Part shown: in pieces, positions 1 to 10,102 of the stretch | How positions within the stretch are numbered: position 1 is the stretch's first letter | Layout: the number at the start of each line of letters is the position of its first letter | Source: Hymenoscyphus infarciens | Lineage: Eukaryota; Ascomycota; Leotiomycetes; Helotiales; Helotiaceae | Direction of reading: 5' to 3' | DNA: 34,572 bases | Assembly: GCA_001414345.1 (NCBI GenBank) | Contig: LLCB01000455.1 | Coordinates: 1 to 34,572 of the forward strand | Notes under the pieces: generated by a model | Seen by the model: only the letters and a program-made list of their open reading frames with translations | The model's database searches: none | What the model was told of the DNA's origin: nothing | Made by a program: the position numbers and the translations under genes

Positions 1-395
1 TAGATAGCTTTTAGTCTTCTATCTACTAAAAGTAGATAGCTTTTAGTCTATTATCTACTAAAAGTATATAAACTTTATTCTATTATATATTTAATATTTA
101 CTAAACTTATATATAAAAAGACTTTTAGTCTATTATCTACTAAAAGTAGACAGCTTTTAGTCTACTATATACTAAAAGTAGATAGCTTTTAGTCTAATAT
201 CTACTAAAACTATATAATCTTTATTCTATTATATATTAAATATTTATTAATATATATATATATAAAAGACTTTTAGTTTATTATATATTAAAAGTAGATA
301 GCTTTAAGTCTATTATCTACTAAAAGTAGATAGCTTTTAGTCTATTATATACTTAAAGTAGATAACTTTTAGTCTATTATCTACTAAAAGTATTA
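1..395. repeat. Subterminal array of TTTTAGTCTA / TAGACTAAAA motifs
   Basis: A palindromic unit of about 32 bp (core AGCTTTTAGTCTATTATCT followed by ACTAAAAGTAGAT) recurs roughly eight times in three clusters (about 1-63, 121-215 and 281-395), separated by AT-rich spacers that also resemble each other. The same TAGACTAAAA core recurs near both ends of the 17305-19333 element. A subterminal transposase-binding array is a plausible inference. There is no spacer diversity of the CRISPR kind. Confidence 0.6.
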
Positions 396-644
396 TATTT
401 CTCGTCTATTATAAACTAGGACTATATTTATAGATATATATCGAGCTAATTATTATAAACGACTTTTTTATTTTTCTAGTCACGTTTCTAGGCTACTTTT
501 AATACCGTTAAAGGCCGACGATATACGTGATACCTACGCGCTAACAAAGCTTAAAAGGCGACGTGGTTATACCGACGTTAGACGAGTTATATAGCCCTTA
601 GGAGGGCTGGTTATAACGTTATGACCTAGCCCTCCTAAGGCTCC
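1..644 (+). mobile_element. Right end of a TIR element (copy A; left part is outside the window)
   Basis: The stretch ends at CCCTCCTAAGGCTC. This end recurs, inverted, at 17305 and, in the same orientation but heavily C-to-T/G-to-A mutated, at 19333, where the two ends bound one element. About 100 bp are shared: a GGCGACGTGG block, then TTAGACGAGTTATATAG, then a hairpin whose arms are CTTAGGAGGGCT and AGCCCTCCTAAG. Copy A is the least mutated right end in the window. No transposase frame is visible, so the superfamily is not assigned. Confidence 0.65.
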
Positions 645-1230
645 GGCTCGCTTCTTTTTGCATGCCTGTGGTGGTTTCCCCAAGGTACTTGATGCTTCCC
701 CCCAACTAACTCCAGGTGCACCATTCAAACCCCTCAAGCGCGCGGCTAGAAATAATTCGTCCCTCAACCAGGCGACAGCAGTTCCCTCACACCAATACAA
801 GCATCTCCAGCTCACAAGGTTGTATGAGGAATTGTGATTGAAGCACAGCAGCTCACCGAGACACCCAGCTGAGCGAAGTAGCACAGCACTGCATGGTATT
901 GAGAGAAACCAGCAGCCCGATTTCTTATTTTTCAGCTCTACTTTCTGAGACAATCAAATTAATTCCTTATCAAACACACACGAAAGATTTCCATTCAAAA
1001 CGTCAACTCTTTTCCCATATATATATATATATTTTCCTCAATTAAGGAGAGGTTTAAGTGGAGAAAATAGAGACCCCAGTTCCGGAGCGCGTCGCCCGTT
1101 GCAGATCCCCACGCGCCCGAAATCCAAAAAGTTTCCATCCGTTTGTTCGAACCTCTAGCTCCCGATCGAGCTTCCCCCAACATTGGATCCTCTCCCCTCA
1201 ACACAGGAACCTCACCGAAAACCCGGCATC
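645..1230 (+). promoter_or_regulatory. Unique upstream region of the CCCH gene
   Basis: This is non-repetitive DNA of ordinary composition after the transposon end. It holds a (TA)n run at about 1018-1034, followed by a purine/pyrimidine-mixed leader. It probably contains the promoter and 5' leader of the gene at 1231. ORFs on either strand here are short and cross into the transposon, so none is called. Confidence 0.4.
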
Positions 1231-2988
1231 ATGGCAGTCAACATGCCACCCATAGCAATCATGGATTTCGTCTCGCGCTTCCAAGCTCTGCAAATGCAAC
1301 GAGACTCCTCGGATGAATTAATAAAGGTACATCTGCCTTCACCCATCTTCATCCTGGAAGTTTTCGTGACCCATTCTAGGATTTGTTGATATACTGTGAG
1401 GGCGTGGAACGACGATTAGTCTCGGAAAATGCGGTGCTGAGAAAGGAATTGGAGGACGCGAATTTGGATTTGGAAGATGCGAGGAAGAGTAGGAGGGATT
1501 TGCAGGTCCAGTTGAATGCTGCTACTACGAAGGTTGGGCAGATTAATGTTGATTGTGAGGGTTTACGGGTATGTCTACTGGCCGATCGGGGTTGGGCGGC
1601 TGGTCAGAAGGAGACTTTTGCTGAAGAAATTGGGACAGAATCGGAATCCTTATATTATGGTGTTAATCGATGGAGATGGTATGATCGTAAGTTTTCCCAT
1701 ATCTTCAAAACCAGCTCCCCTCTAATTCTTTCTTCCAGTTCAACGACGAATTAATATCCCTCGGTCTCGAAGGCGGAAAACAAGCAGCCAATCTCCTCCG
1801 AAATACCGTTCTCCAACACTGCTCCGAGCTCACAGACGAAATCGAAATCATGGCGAAAGTCTGCGCAAACGTCAGCGGTTTAACGAAAGCCATGCGTCGC
1901 GATGGGGCATTGGACAGCCCGGATGATTTAAGGGAATTTACATTGGGCTTTACACAGGGAAAGGCAAGTTTTGATTTTATCGATGTGGGACATGGAAAGG
2001 AGAGGGCGGATTCGAAAATAAAAGGTTCCTTGCACCATACCCCCTACCTCCTCCCCTTATATCTCGATCGAGAGATTTGGAGGGAGTTTGACTGATATTT
2101 TGGTAGAAAATATGCGCTGGCACCTCCGAAACCACAACTGCAAACAAATCCTTCTCGGCATCTCCCACGACGCCGGGTACGCACCCTTTTTAGACGAAAT
2201 CGTCACCTCTGAAGATCGATATCGAATTACCATTATCGAAGGCCCCCCCGTCGTCCGCGAGTTAGTGGCTACGGGGTTACAAATTATGAATTTCAACAAC
2301 ATATTCCGTTCTGAAAAATTAGTTTCTCGAATTCCAACCCCGCCTTCGACATGGGCAGGAATCACAGTCGCCGCACCACCAACAAGCGTCTCCCCCGTTA
2401 TTTCAAACAAATCCCTTCCCGCCGCTCCTCTTCCGATTGGGACATCTAAGAAATCAAAAGCACCAGCGACGCCCTCCTGGATCCCAGGACCCCGCGGTCT
2501 CGACCCACCAATCCTCGTAAATGCAACAGTACTAGACAAGATAAAAAGACGAACAACCTCAAATAAACTCTGCAATAACCACTACCTCCGCGGACCATGC
2601 GCCAAAGGCTCGGAATGTCACTTTGAACATGAGTATAAAGCTACCGAGGATGATTTGAAGGCTATTGCTTACTTGACGAGGCTAAATCCTTGTCTTAATG
2701 GACAGGATTGTGAGTTGGAGTTTTGTATTTATGGACATCATTGTCCGAGTGTGAAGGAGGAGGGGGGTGGGGCTGTTTGTCAGGCTTTTGGGTGTCGGTT
2801 TACGAAAGAAGGTTAGTTTCCCCCACATTTTGTAGTGAGGGAGGAAAGAGGAGAGGGGAGAGAGATGTGTTTGGGAACCCTTGGGGTTTTCGAGAAATCA
2901 AGTACTGACGAGGGGTTGAGTAGATCATCCTGCTGGCACGGTTATCAAACATCCGAGGAAGGAGAGGGAGTATGATGGTCGCTACTAA
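1231..2988 (+). CDS. CCCH-type zinc-finger protein with NYN-like (DUF7923-type) domain, six exons
   Basis: Exons are 1231-1326, 1380-1568, 1639-1686, 1739-2024, 2107-2811 and 2924-2988, giving 462 residues. The N-terminus has a charged coiled-coil-like stretch (LRKELEDANLDLEDARK). Next comes a NYN/PIN-like fold starting at VLIDGDGMI and including ILLGISHDAGY. The C-terminus has a CX8CX5CX3H finger (C-NNHYLRGP-C) and a second Cys/His-rich block (CLNGQDCELEFCIYGHHC). This layout fits a fungus-specific putative RNA-binding or RNA-processing family; its exact function is not known to me. The tiny last exon restores the conserved HPAGTVIKHPRKE tail. A TACTGAC branch point precedes its acceptor. 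The donor at 2025 (GTTCCT) is weak, but the splice restores frame. An upstream in-frame ATG at 1183 and a downstream one at 1261 are alternative starts. All splice phases join without a frame break. Confidence 0.85.
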
Positions 2989-4349
2989 TTCGCTATTAAT
3001 TTCTGTAAGAATTTGTGTGTGTGTTCGATCGATTTGTGTCTCCGGGCAATTCGTGTGGAATTGTGAAAATCCGGGCTTGAGCTTGGGATGGAACAATAAG
3101 ATGGGACATACAAAAGGGCTCTTTTTCGAGGTTGATATTTTTCTGGGGACTTTGCTCACCGGGCTTTTTTATTTATTTTGGGGTCGGATCCGAGGATCTT
3201 CCTTCTTCACATTTGAGAGGGATGTGGAGTCGGCGGGTATTTTAAATTTATTTGAACTGGACAAGAGTTAATGGAGAGGGATTGGGGATAATCTTTCTGA
3301 GATTGCTGTGTGGAAGGGGCACCTGAGAGAGGCTGTTGAAAGAGACATGGGTGGTATATTTTCTGTGGCTGGACTGGTTGGTTGAAAATTGCTGGTTGAG
3401 CTGGTCTGGCTGGTCTGGTTTGAGGAATATAATGGATTTGAGTGTGCCGACTTTTTATTCTTTGTTTTCCTTGATGGGATGTGAACAGTGTATATATAGA
3501 TTTGATATCATGATGTGGGAAATGCTGTTGTGCATGTGAGGTTGTTTTGATCCTAAGGAGCGGAGGAATTGGGAGATTGGGGGACTTGAAGTTGAGAGGA
3601 GAGGACGTCCTGATACTGGGTTTTAGAGCTGGTGATGAGGAGGGTTGGACTAGGAGAGGGTAGGTGTGTTGAGAGGAGGGAGGGAGGCTGGGAGGAGGTT
3701 GGGAGGAGGAAGGAGGCCAATTTGAACGTGCGAGGGCGAATTCATTATATGAATTGACAGAGATGACAGCAGAAGTCTTCTCTTCGCGATGCAGTTCTTT
3801 TCTGAGGCTGTTTCCTCTCAATATAAAAACGCGTTTACTCACTTCAATAGTGTAGGGTCTAATGTTTTGGGGGGCGGCTGGGGTCCTTTCTCCTCCGCAT
3901 CTGGATATCAAGACAAGGGGAGGGGTATCTGTACTTTTTTCATTGTTTTTTTTGGTTGATCTGTTGGTAGGTCCATTGGGTGCTGTTGCGATTGGAGCCT
4001 ATCTCGTTGGTTAATTTGTAGGAGTGTGCTTTGCTTTTCTGCCTTCCGCCTTCTTGTACTGATACTTTATTCGTTCTTAGATCTGTTGGCTCTGATTGTT
4101 TTGGGTTGGTATGATTGGATGCATTTTCTGGGTGGTCTCTTTACTTCTTTATAGATACGAGCAGTTGGTATGACGTGGGCTGATCATTGGTTGGCTGGCT
4201 GCAAGTTGTAACACTCGTGCCTCTCTGACCGTCGCTAATCAGCGAGGGATGGCCACTTTTTTGTTGATATTACGTTTCTAATAGTCTCCTTGCAGCTTTT
4301 TCCCTCCGTCGATTGTTCTTATTCTCACCCAGCTGTTGCGATTCTCAAG
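2989..4349. other. Long gene-free interval, GT-rich on the + strand
   Basis: The interval follows the CCCH stop. It is G/T-rich on the + strand, with GGAGG-type purine runs at about 3540-3720. It probably includes the 3' UTR. An acceptor-like CCTTGCAG at about 4287-4294 precedes the next ORF and could end a 5'-leader intron. A 234-codon ORF on the minus strand (3207-3911) is proline/serine/glutamine-rich simple sequence opposite the purine runs and is not supported. Confidence 0.4.
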
Positions 4350-4770
4350 ATGTCTGATTCTGATTCTGATTGTGAGGCAAAGCCGAATTTGCCAGAAACC
4401 AAGGTCGATCGATTTGTAACTCCAACTGGGCCACAATTCAGTGAGAGCACCAAAAAGACTCAGCTAGCTGCTACCTCGATTCCGGACTCGGGGGATCCCG
4501 ACAAAAGGCATGAAAAAGAGGGCTTGAAAAGATGATGAGGGAGGGGAAATGGAGATTGAGAAGAAGGAAGTCTTGGTCTATGGCGAGAAGAGGAATAGAG
4601 GAGCTCCGAAGTTTGTTGGTACGGTAAAGAGGATCCCGATTGGAAAGACGGAAGAAGAGGACGGGAAGAAGAACGAGGAGATAGAAGAGAAGATAGCGTG
4701 TGAAAAGATGGTGAGGGATGAGAAGGAAGTTAAGCCTGAGGAGGAGGAAGCCAAGGCGACGAGAAATTAG
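4350..4770 (+). CDS. Small acidic hypothetical protein, apparently frame-shifted
   Basis: An ATG at 4350 (context AAG ATG) opens a Ser/Asp-rich frame (MSDSDSDCEAKPN) that stops at 4535. A Glu/Lys-rich frame shifted by one base continues to 4770 (from MEIEKKEVLVYG). Dropping one A of the AAAA run at about 4525 would fuse them into one acidic, probably disordered protein of about 140 residues. No domain is recognised. It could also be two unrelated chance ORFs. Confidence 0.28.
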
Positions 4771-5195
4771 AAGGGGTCGAAATGGAAGTTTGTTTTTTGT
4801 ACTTGTGTTGTTTTGGTGCACTTCTCTTACTGCAGTCCTTTCGTGAACTTTTCTGTTTTACAAGTTTGAGGCGCGAACTTTCAAGGTGGAAGTAACGAGG
4901 AACTCAACTAAATCCGAGTATTCGGAACTGAATACATAGATAGACGAGTCATTGAAGCTGCGTAATTCAGTAACCCTCCCCCATTAGTAGATTGAAGTTA
5001 GCTACATCTTTAAAAATTCCTAGCTAACTTCTTATAAAGTTAGTTCTACTAACTCTAACTACTCACCCACTCTAACTATAGACCTTAGTACACTAAAATA
5101 GATAAAACAATAACTATCTACTTAATCAGCTTAATTTTTCTATATCTTTACTACTTCTTCAAAATCTTTCCCATTTTCCCAAACATTCTTTTCAA
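4771..5195. other. AT-rich insertion-like interval without a gene
   Basis: Roughly 4985-5165 is sharply AT-rich, with short mirrored motifs (AGTTAGCTA, TAGCTAACTT, AAGTTAGTTCTACTAACT). It lies between two ordinary-composition stretches and resembles a small degraded transposon. I see no clear terminal repeat pair or target duplication. Confidence 0.3.
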
Positions 5196-5447
5196 GTGGC
5201 TCAACCAACAGAAAACCCACCAAGTAACCATTTCAAGGTTCTCGAATCTGAAAGCAAAGACTTTGAGATATCACCCACTACACTCACCACTCCAGGTCTT
5301 GAGAAAGTCCCAAGCCCTGAACGTATTACGTCTTGCAGACCTCGAGCTCCAAGAATTCATAGGGGAGATTTGACAAGTAATTCTGACGAGCGGGCTGTTG
5401 TTGATAACTCAAAATTTATGAAAGAGGGCGATAGAAAGAGGATATGA
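5196..5447 (+). CDS. Doubtful short ORF
   Basis: This open frame of 83 codons begins at a GTG (no ATG), so it would need an upstream exon. It is Ser/Pro/Glu-rich (TTPGLEKVPSPERITS) and stops at 5447. In style it resembles the acidic ORF at 4350, but no alignment is convincing. It may be a pseudogene fragment or noise. Confidence 0.12.
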   Translation: MAQPTENPPSNHFKVLESESKDFEISPTTLTTPGLEKVPSPERITSCRPRAPRIHRGDLTSNSDERAVVDNSKFMKEGDRKRI

Positions 5448-5627
5448 GGTGAGGAGGTTTCAAGGAAAGAAGGAGCTGAGAGTAAAAAAAATAATGTCCA
5501 AGTACCATGTGAGGGAGAAGAGTCGCGAGGGCTGTTGAATTTCAATTGATGTACTCGATAACCACAAGCAAAGTTGTGGTTATTATCTCTCCAATTACCT
5601 TTACAGTCTACTGTTACATCCCAGACC

Positions 5628-7364
5628 TTATACAAGCGACACCTTCCCCCCAGTCCTCGCCTCCACATCCTCCAAAATTGCCCCAGCATCCATAACCAAA
5701 CCACCGCCCCCAATCCCCGAACTCCCCCACACCATACCAACCCACTCAAGTTTTTCATTAACAAGCGTAGCTCCACCCTCGCCCCTTTCCACATACATCC
5801 CACTACCATCTCCTGGTAAGCACATAACTTCCCACTCCCGAGTTTCACTCCCATCCGCCCATTTCGCTCTACTATACATCGCATTTACTTGTCCGCAGGG
5901 AATGAATCCCGCCGGATCTTTGATCACCCATGTTCCTTGTCCCAGGGGAGATATCTTGGTGATTTTGTCGTCAGGTTTTGGATCGTAGTAAACATAGGGA
6001 TGTTCAGCGTTGATGCCCCCACGATAGCCCTGAGCATTCTTTCGCACACCTGAAGCATGGATGACTTGTCCGATCCCTCCGGATGCGGCAATTTCCTCCA
6101 TCAACTTCGACGCCTTCTCGCTCACTTCTGCAACCTCTATCCCTACCTCGACGTCTTCCGGATATTCCTTTTTCGTATTCGATAAATCGAGTGGTGCTGG
6201 GAAGTCAATAATGATGTCCCTGAGAATGGGGAGGCCATCTAATCCAATCCCAAATTCATTATTGGACCCCTTATTTTCCACATCGCCATCAGCAACAACA
6301 TCATAAGTAGTAATGAAACAAAGTTGCTTCTCTGTGCTTCCAGCTGCTTGGAAATAAACCCAAACCCCAAGAGTGCCAATTCCCATTTTCGATCCACGCG
6401 CACCAATAGAAGAAGAATTCTTTGGCTCCCCATCGAAATCTCCTTGCCACCTAGGACCAACAAGATGTCTGTTATTAAGAGGTCTGTCCTTCCATACAAA
6501 AGTTTTCTCAGTTTGGGCTTGATCCAAGAGTTCCGGTGAGCCTGGAACGATTTCGATACCCAATTCTATATCGCGAGTTGTTGTACAACCATCAATTGCT
6601 TTTTTGATCTCCTCTTCGACTTTGCACCAATTGTTCCTCGTCCCTGGAGGGACGGCTATCATCAGTGTTGGTCTTCGTTCTCCATGGGGCCATGTAGAGG
6701 ATGGGCCGCGAAGGTGGTAGGATATCGACGTCCACATAGGACAACTCTTCTTAACCTGCTCATAAACCACTTCCTCAATTTCCAAACATGCCTTATGAGC
6801 CTTGGACCCGGGTTCAATAATACTCGATAAATCCCTGTAAGAAGGATGCCCCTGAATCTCAACAGCAATATCAAGTTCCAATCCACTCGTTTTCATCTCC
6901 TCATCGACAACCCTTTTGATCTTTGTCACAAGCTCTTTCCAACCACTGCGATCCCGGGTCCCCTCACGAACATAGATTGCCAGGGTATCGCGAAGGTTAT
7001 TGGTTCCTTTTACACAACGTTTGCTCATGGAAATGGCTTCAAGACGGATATTCTGGGCTTTTATGAGGGGCATAAATTTTTCTCGGAGGAGGTGCTCGTG
7101 GGTTTCGGTTAAGCTGGGACTGTGTTGGCGATCGTAGGGCCAAGGGATGGGGATTTCGTTGCCGGCGGCGATGCGCCATGGATCTTTGGAGGAGGTGTGA
7201 TATTCAATTGTTGATATTCCTGTGGTTGGGTCGTATTGGTCCGATGTTGTGTTGGGAAGGAACTCCCTCCGGATGACCTTTATTCCTTTGTGGTGCATCT
7301 TGGAGGTTGGGGCATTTATTGAGAAGTGTGGTGATTTTGGTTGTAATGAGTGTTCGTTATTCAA
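5628..7364 (-). CDS. Fungal trypsin-fold (S1-like) protein with probable inactive catalytic site
   Basis: A single exon encodes 578 residues. An N-terminal half (about 95-275) contains two similar alpha/beta units: TLAIYVREGTRDRSGW near 127 and TLMIAVPPGTRNNW near 233, each followed by a basic helix and an ExxIE/VxI strand. The C-terminal half (about 320-575) matches my recollection of a fungal chymotrypsin-like domain: GTLGVWVYF, IGQVIHASGVRKN, then GGATLVNEKLEWVGMVWGSS. Known members carry a TCFH-type histidine in the first block and GDSG before the last strands. Here the corresponding positions read TTYDVV (D355 where His is expected) and GEGGA (G530 where the Ser nucleophile is expected). 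The frame is intact, which suggests a retained pseudo-protease rather than a decayed gene. A Met at residue 23 is an alternative start. The natural substrate is unknown. Confidence 0.75.
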   Translation of the reverse strand: MNNEHSLQPKSPHFSINAPTSKMHHKGIKVIRREFLPNTTSDQYDPTTGISTIEYHTSSKDPWRIAAGNEIPIPWPYDRQHSPSLTETHEHLLREKFMPLIKAQNIRLEAISMSKRCVKGTNNLRDTLAIYVREGTRDRSGWKELVTKIKRVVDEEMKTSGLELDIAVEIQGHPSYRDLSSIIEPGSKAHKACLEIEEVVYEQVKKSCPMWTSISYHLRGPSSTWPHGERRPTLMIAVPPGTRNNWCKVEEEIKKAIDGCTTTRDIELGIEIVPGSPELLDQAQTEKTFVWKDRPLNNRHLVGPRWQGDFDGEPKNSSSIGARGSKMGIGTLGVWVYFQAAGSTEKQLCFITTYDVVADGDVENKGSNNEFGIGLDGLPILRDIIIDFPAPLDLSNTKKEYPEDVEVGIEVAEVSEKASKLMEEIAASGGIGQVIHASGVRKNAQGYRGGINAEHPYVYYDPKPDDKITKISPLGQGTWVIKDPAGFIPCGQVNAMYSRAKWADGSETREWEVMCLPGDGSGMYVERGEGGATLVNEKLEWVGMVWGSSGIGGGGLVMDAGAILEDVEARTGGKVSLV

Positions 7365-7639
7365 ATGGGAAGTATGGAATTACTTCAAGGGGAGTCTTGA
7401 ATTGTTAAATAGGGCGTGGTCCACAAGACTGGGCTAAAGTAGTTTAGAGCTAAGGGTTCTACTTGTTGTACTAACTCATCTAGCTCCCCTCGTTTGGTGA
7501 CTGAACCTTTTATTGCTCGTCATAATAACTGGCGGAAAACTTGAATGGAGAATACAGCTGTTATTGCGCTAACAGAATGGCCGTCTACCTGATCGGGAAA
7601 TATTTTTGACCTCCAAACAACTCTGCCCAATGCAAGGCG

Positions 7640-10102
7640 TCACAAAATCTCTTTCTCAGTAACTGCCTCCAACCCCGCCCAGCGTAACATCTTATTAGTA
7701 TCCTCCACGAACTCCCGTCTCGCCTCCGCATTTCCCTCCAACGGCGATCATCCCGTAAGAACCCTATTGGTCTTGAACCCAACACCTGCGACGTCAAGCC
7801 ATCCGAATAAATCGCGCTGTGCAAATCTTGCGGCTTCAGAGTCCGCACCGTAACATCTTTCCATATTCCTAGCCAGTACCGATTGAAAGTTTAATATCAA
7901 CCGCATTCGATTGCGTCCATGAATAGGAATGTTTTCAGTCTGGTACATAATCATGGGAAGGATTGTGTGGACTGTTTGGAGAGAGGACACCGAGTCTGTA
8001 AGTGAGACTGTTTTGTTTATCGTAGTTGGGGCTTTTTCTTGTGAAGGAAGAAGAAGGAACTTGATTTTCAAGAAGAGCTTGAGTGCTTGAACCACTTTTC
8101 CATGGCAAAAATACATTTCTCCCAGTTTTTGATGAAGTGGACAAAGCATGTACGGCCCCAGGCCATAAGTCTTTTCAATAGCCTTAATAACTCTCTCAAT
8201 ATCAAGAATAAGTTGGGAATGTTTATCGGCAGGCTGTGGTTTGACGAGTCGAAGAGCTTCCGATAGTAGTGGCTTGTTCAACTCCAAGGGGGCTTGGGCC
8301 TCTAAGGTAGAGAGCACAGCGACACTTGATGTCAAACATCATCTTGAGAGCCTTTCGACGAGATAGGTAACTTGGTAAATGCCATATCCAGTTCGTGGTC
8401 AACTCTTCGTCCTTCTGGATGTTTCGTAGGGTGCGAAGTTGAAGTGTTCCGTTTTGGAAAAGAACCCAGCAGTTGGGAGTACATGAATGAGCGATGGACG
8501 ATGTAAATGAATCTAGTGCCAACACTGCATCATATGGGTTACCATGTCGGGGAACCATGGGCCGCATTCCCTCTAGCAAAGGGACACGAAGAATCCGCTC
8601 ATTGTTTTGAATCTGTTATGACTATATCAGCATTCAATTAAACTGTGTTTTCTTGTAAAGAGACACCTACCAGATTATGAATTCCGCGCCACTCCTCAAT
8701 AGACAGTGTAATACCAGTCGCATTCCCCACTTCCTGCAAGCACGCTTTCAAATCTGGGTCTTTTGCCAATGACGTGTGATCGAAAGATGGTAGTGATCTG
8801 ACTCTAGACCATTCCTCATCTGGAATCTTGCCGTTGACTCGCATCTGAATCAACCTGATCAAGGATCTCTTTCTGCGCGCGATGAATTGAAGCCTGATCC
8901 ACTCAGGGGTCTTGAATCCGGGGTCGTTGAAGACAAGATTCGTTGCTGCTGCAAGTACTTTGCATTCGTATTTGTGATGGTGTTTTCTGGAAAACCTGTG
9001 GAGAGATTAGTTTTGGAGTATATTTGGTGAATGAGAGTTGGATTTTACTTTATCGCAATATGTATAAACCTTGCAGCCTTTGCAAGAATGAAGGTTGCTC
9101 GTAGGATTGGCGCCAAAAGTATCAACGATATTGTGTTACTGTATGGTCCACTTTCCAAAGGTCGTGATCAGTATAATTCATGAAACTCACGGAGTGGAGT
9201 GTCCTGAACGCAAGGCAGTAGAGAATGACTTACATGACCTCTGGTATAGGATATGGAAATTTCATCTTCCAGCAATTGTCACAGGTTTGTTTCGTAAGCG
9301 TAACCTGCAAAATGACATCAGCCAAATCCACAACTCGTATTATCATATCATGTAAACAACCGTAGTCAATGCAGGCTTTTCGCCCTGGTAAACCAACGAG
9401 CCTTCATCGACAGCCTTCATGACAAAGACTCCCATTGTCTTAATATCTGTGTCGTTACCCTGAGCACCAGAAATCTTGACTTCGAGAGGAACATGGCAGT
9501 TGATACAGTGAGTTGCGAGTTAAGCTTGAATTTGCCCACTTTTTTTATAATCCGAGCTTTTTTTCTTCTTCAAAGCTTTCTCTCTCTTTTCTTTAGAAGA
9601 CGGAAAATAAAAGTACTCTAAAAGAGACGAGGCCTAGCTAGAAAGAAGCGCTATATCTAATTATCTCTCTTCTATATTACTTATTAATTTAAAGTAAGTA
9701 TAACAAAAGTAAACTAAAAAATAGATAATTCTTAAAAAAAAACCCTTTTTTTGAAAAAATTTCACTACCCCTATAAGGTACGCCAAGACCTTATACAAAT
9801 TAAGACAGATATAAAATTGTCTGTTTTTATTATATAAAGTTTATAGAGTAATAGAGGACATATAGAGCTCTCGTTTTCTGTTATCTAGAGTATACTAATA
9901 TATGTTAATGTTAATAAATAGCTAAAAGAGTGCCTAAAAAGGGGGGAAATCAAGGAATTTTTTAAAAAGCTCGGATTATAAAAAAAGTAGACAAATTCAA
10001 GCTTAACTCGCAACTCACTGTATTAGGCGGAACGCGAGGTAGGCTGTTTTCGGCGGGGACCGGATCATTGATCAACATGTCCCGTTTCTCTGCGGACGAC
10101 AT
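7640..10102 (-). pseudogene. SET-MYND domain protein, disrupted by a MITE and further lesions
   Basis: The start is at 10102 (MSSAEKRDML). Recognisable parts are the N-terminal SET strand (MGVFVMKAVDEGSLVY), MYND first pair TCDNCW, MYND second part HSCKGCKVYTYC and HHKYEC, SET core HGNPYDAVLALDSF, SIAHSCTPNCWVLF, post-SET DIKCRCAL, then a C-terminal helical region. Segments are 9361-10102 (with insertion), 9234-9304, 9049-9138, 8671-8995 and 7640-8612. Lesions: a 515 bp MITE in exon 1; the second MYND half lies in a frame that no canonical splice pair joins to its neighbours; a frameshift at about 8306-8312 removes the last post-SET Cys; and an in-frame TGA at 7748-7750 is followed by 35 more coding-like codons to 7640. 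Family members are lysine methyltransferases; this copy is probably inactive. If transcribed, it would read towards the 5628-7364 gene. Confidence 0.8.
9506..10020. mobile_element. 515 bp MITE (Tc1/mariner-like, TA target duplication)
   Basis: The terminal inverted repeats are about 57 bp. Both ends read CAGTGAGTTGCGAGTTAAGC inwards and differ only at CCC versus TCT further in. The element is flanked by TA at 9504-9505 and TA at 10021-10022. The interior is AT-rich and non-coding. Removing the element plus one TA joins CCTAAT-A with TC-AAC-TGC and restores the SET reading frame exactly, which fixes the insertion site. No second copy is present in the window. TA duplication and TIR style suggest mobilisation by a Tc1/mariner transposase (inference). 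Confidence 0.92.

Noticed and set aside
1..395. Regularly recurring short palindromes resembling a CRISPR array
   Set aside because: The spacers are similar AT-rich sequence, the host is a fungus, and the motif belongs to a transposon end.
567..953. 128-codon ORF on the minus strand
   Set aside because: It crosses the transposon border, has no domain or splice context, and lies opposite the probable promoter of the CCCH gene.
3207..3911. 234-codon Pro/Ser/Gln-rich ORF on the minus strand
   Set aside because: It lies opposite purine-rich simple sequence in a probable 3' UTR. Low complexity explains its openness.
9506..10020. MITE acting as an intron (its ends contain GTGAGT)
   Set aside because: The only acceptor-like AG near the other end leaves about 20 bases with an in-frame TAA, so splicing would not restore the SET frame.
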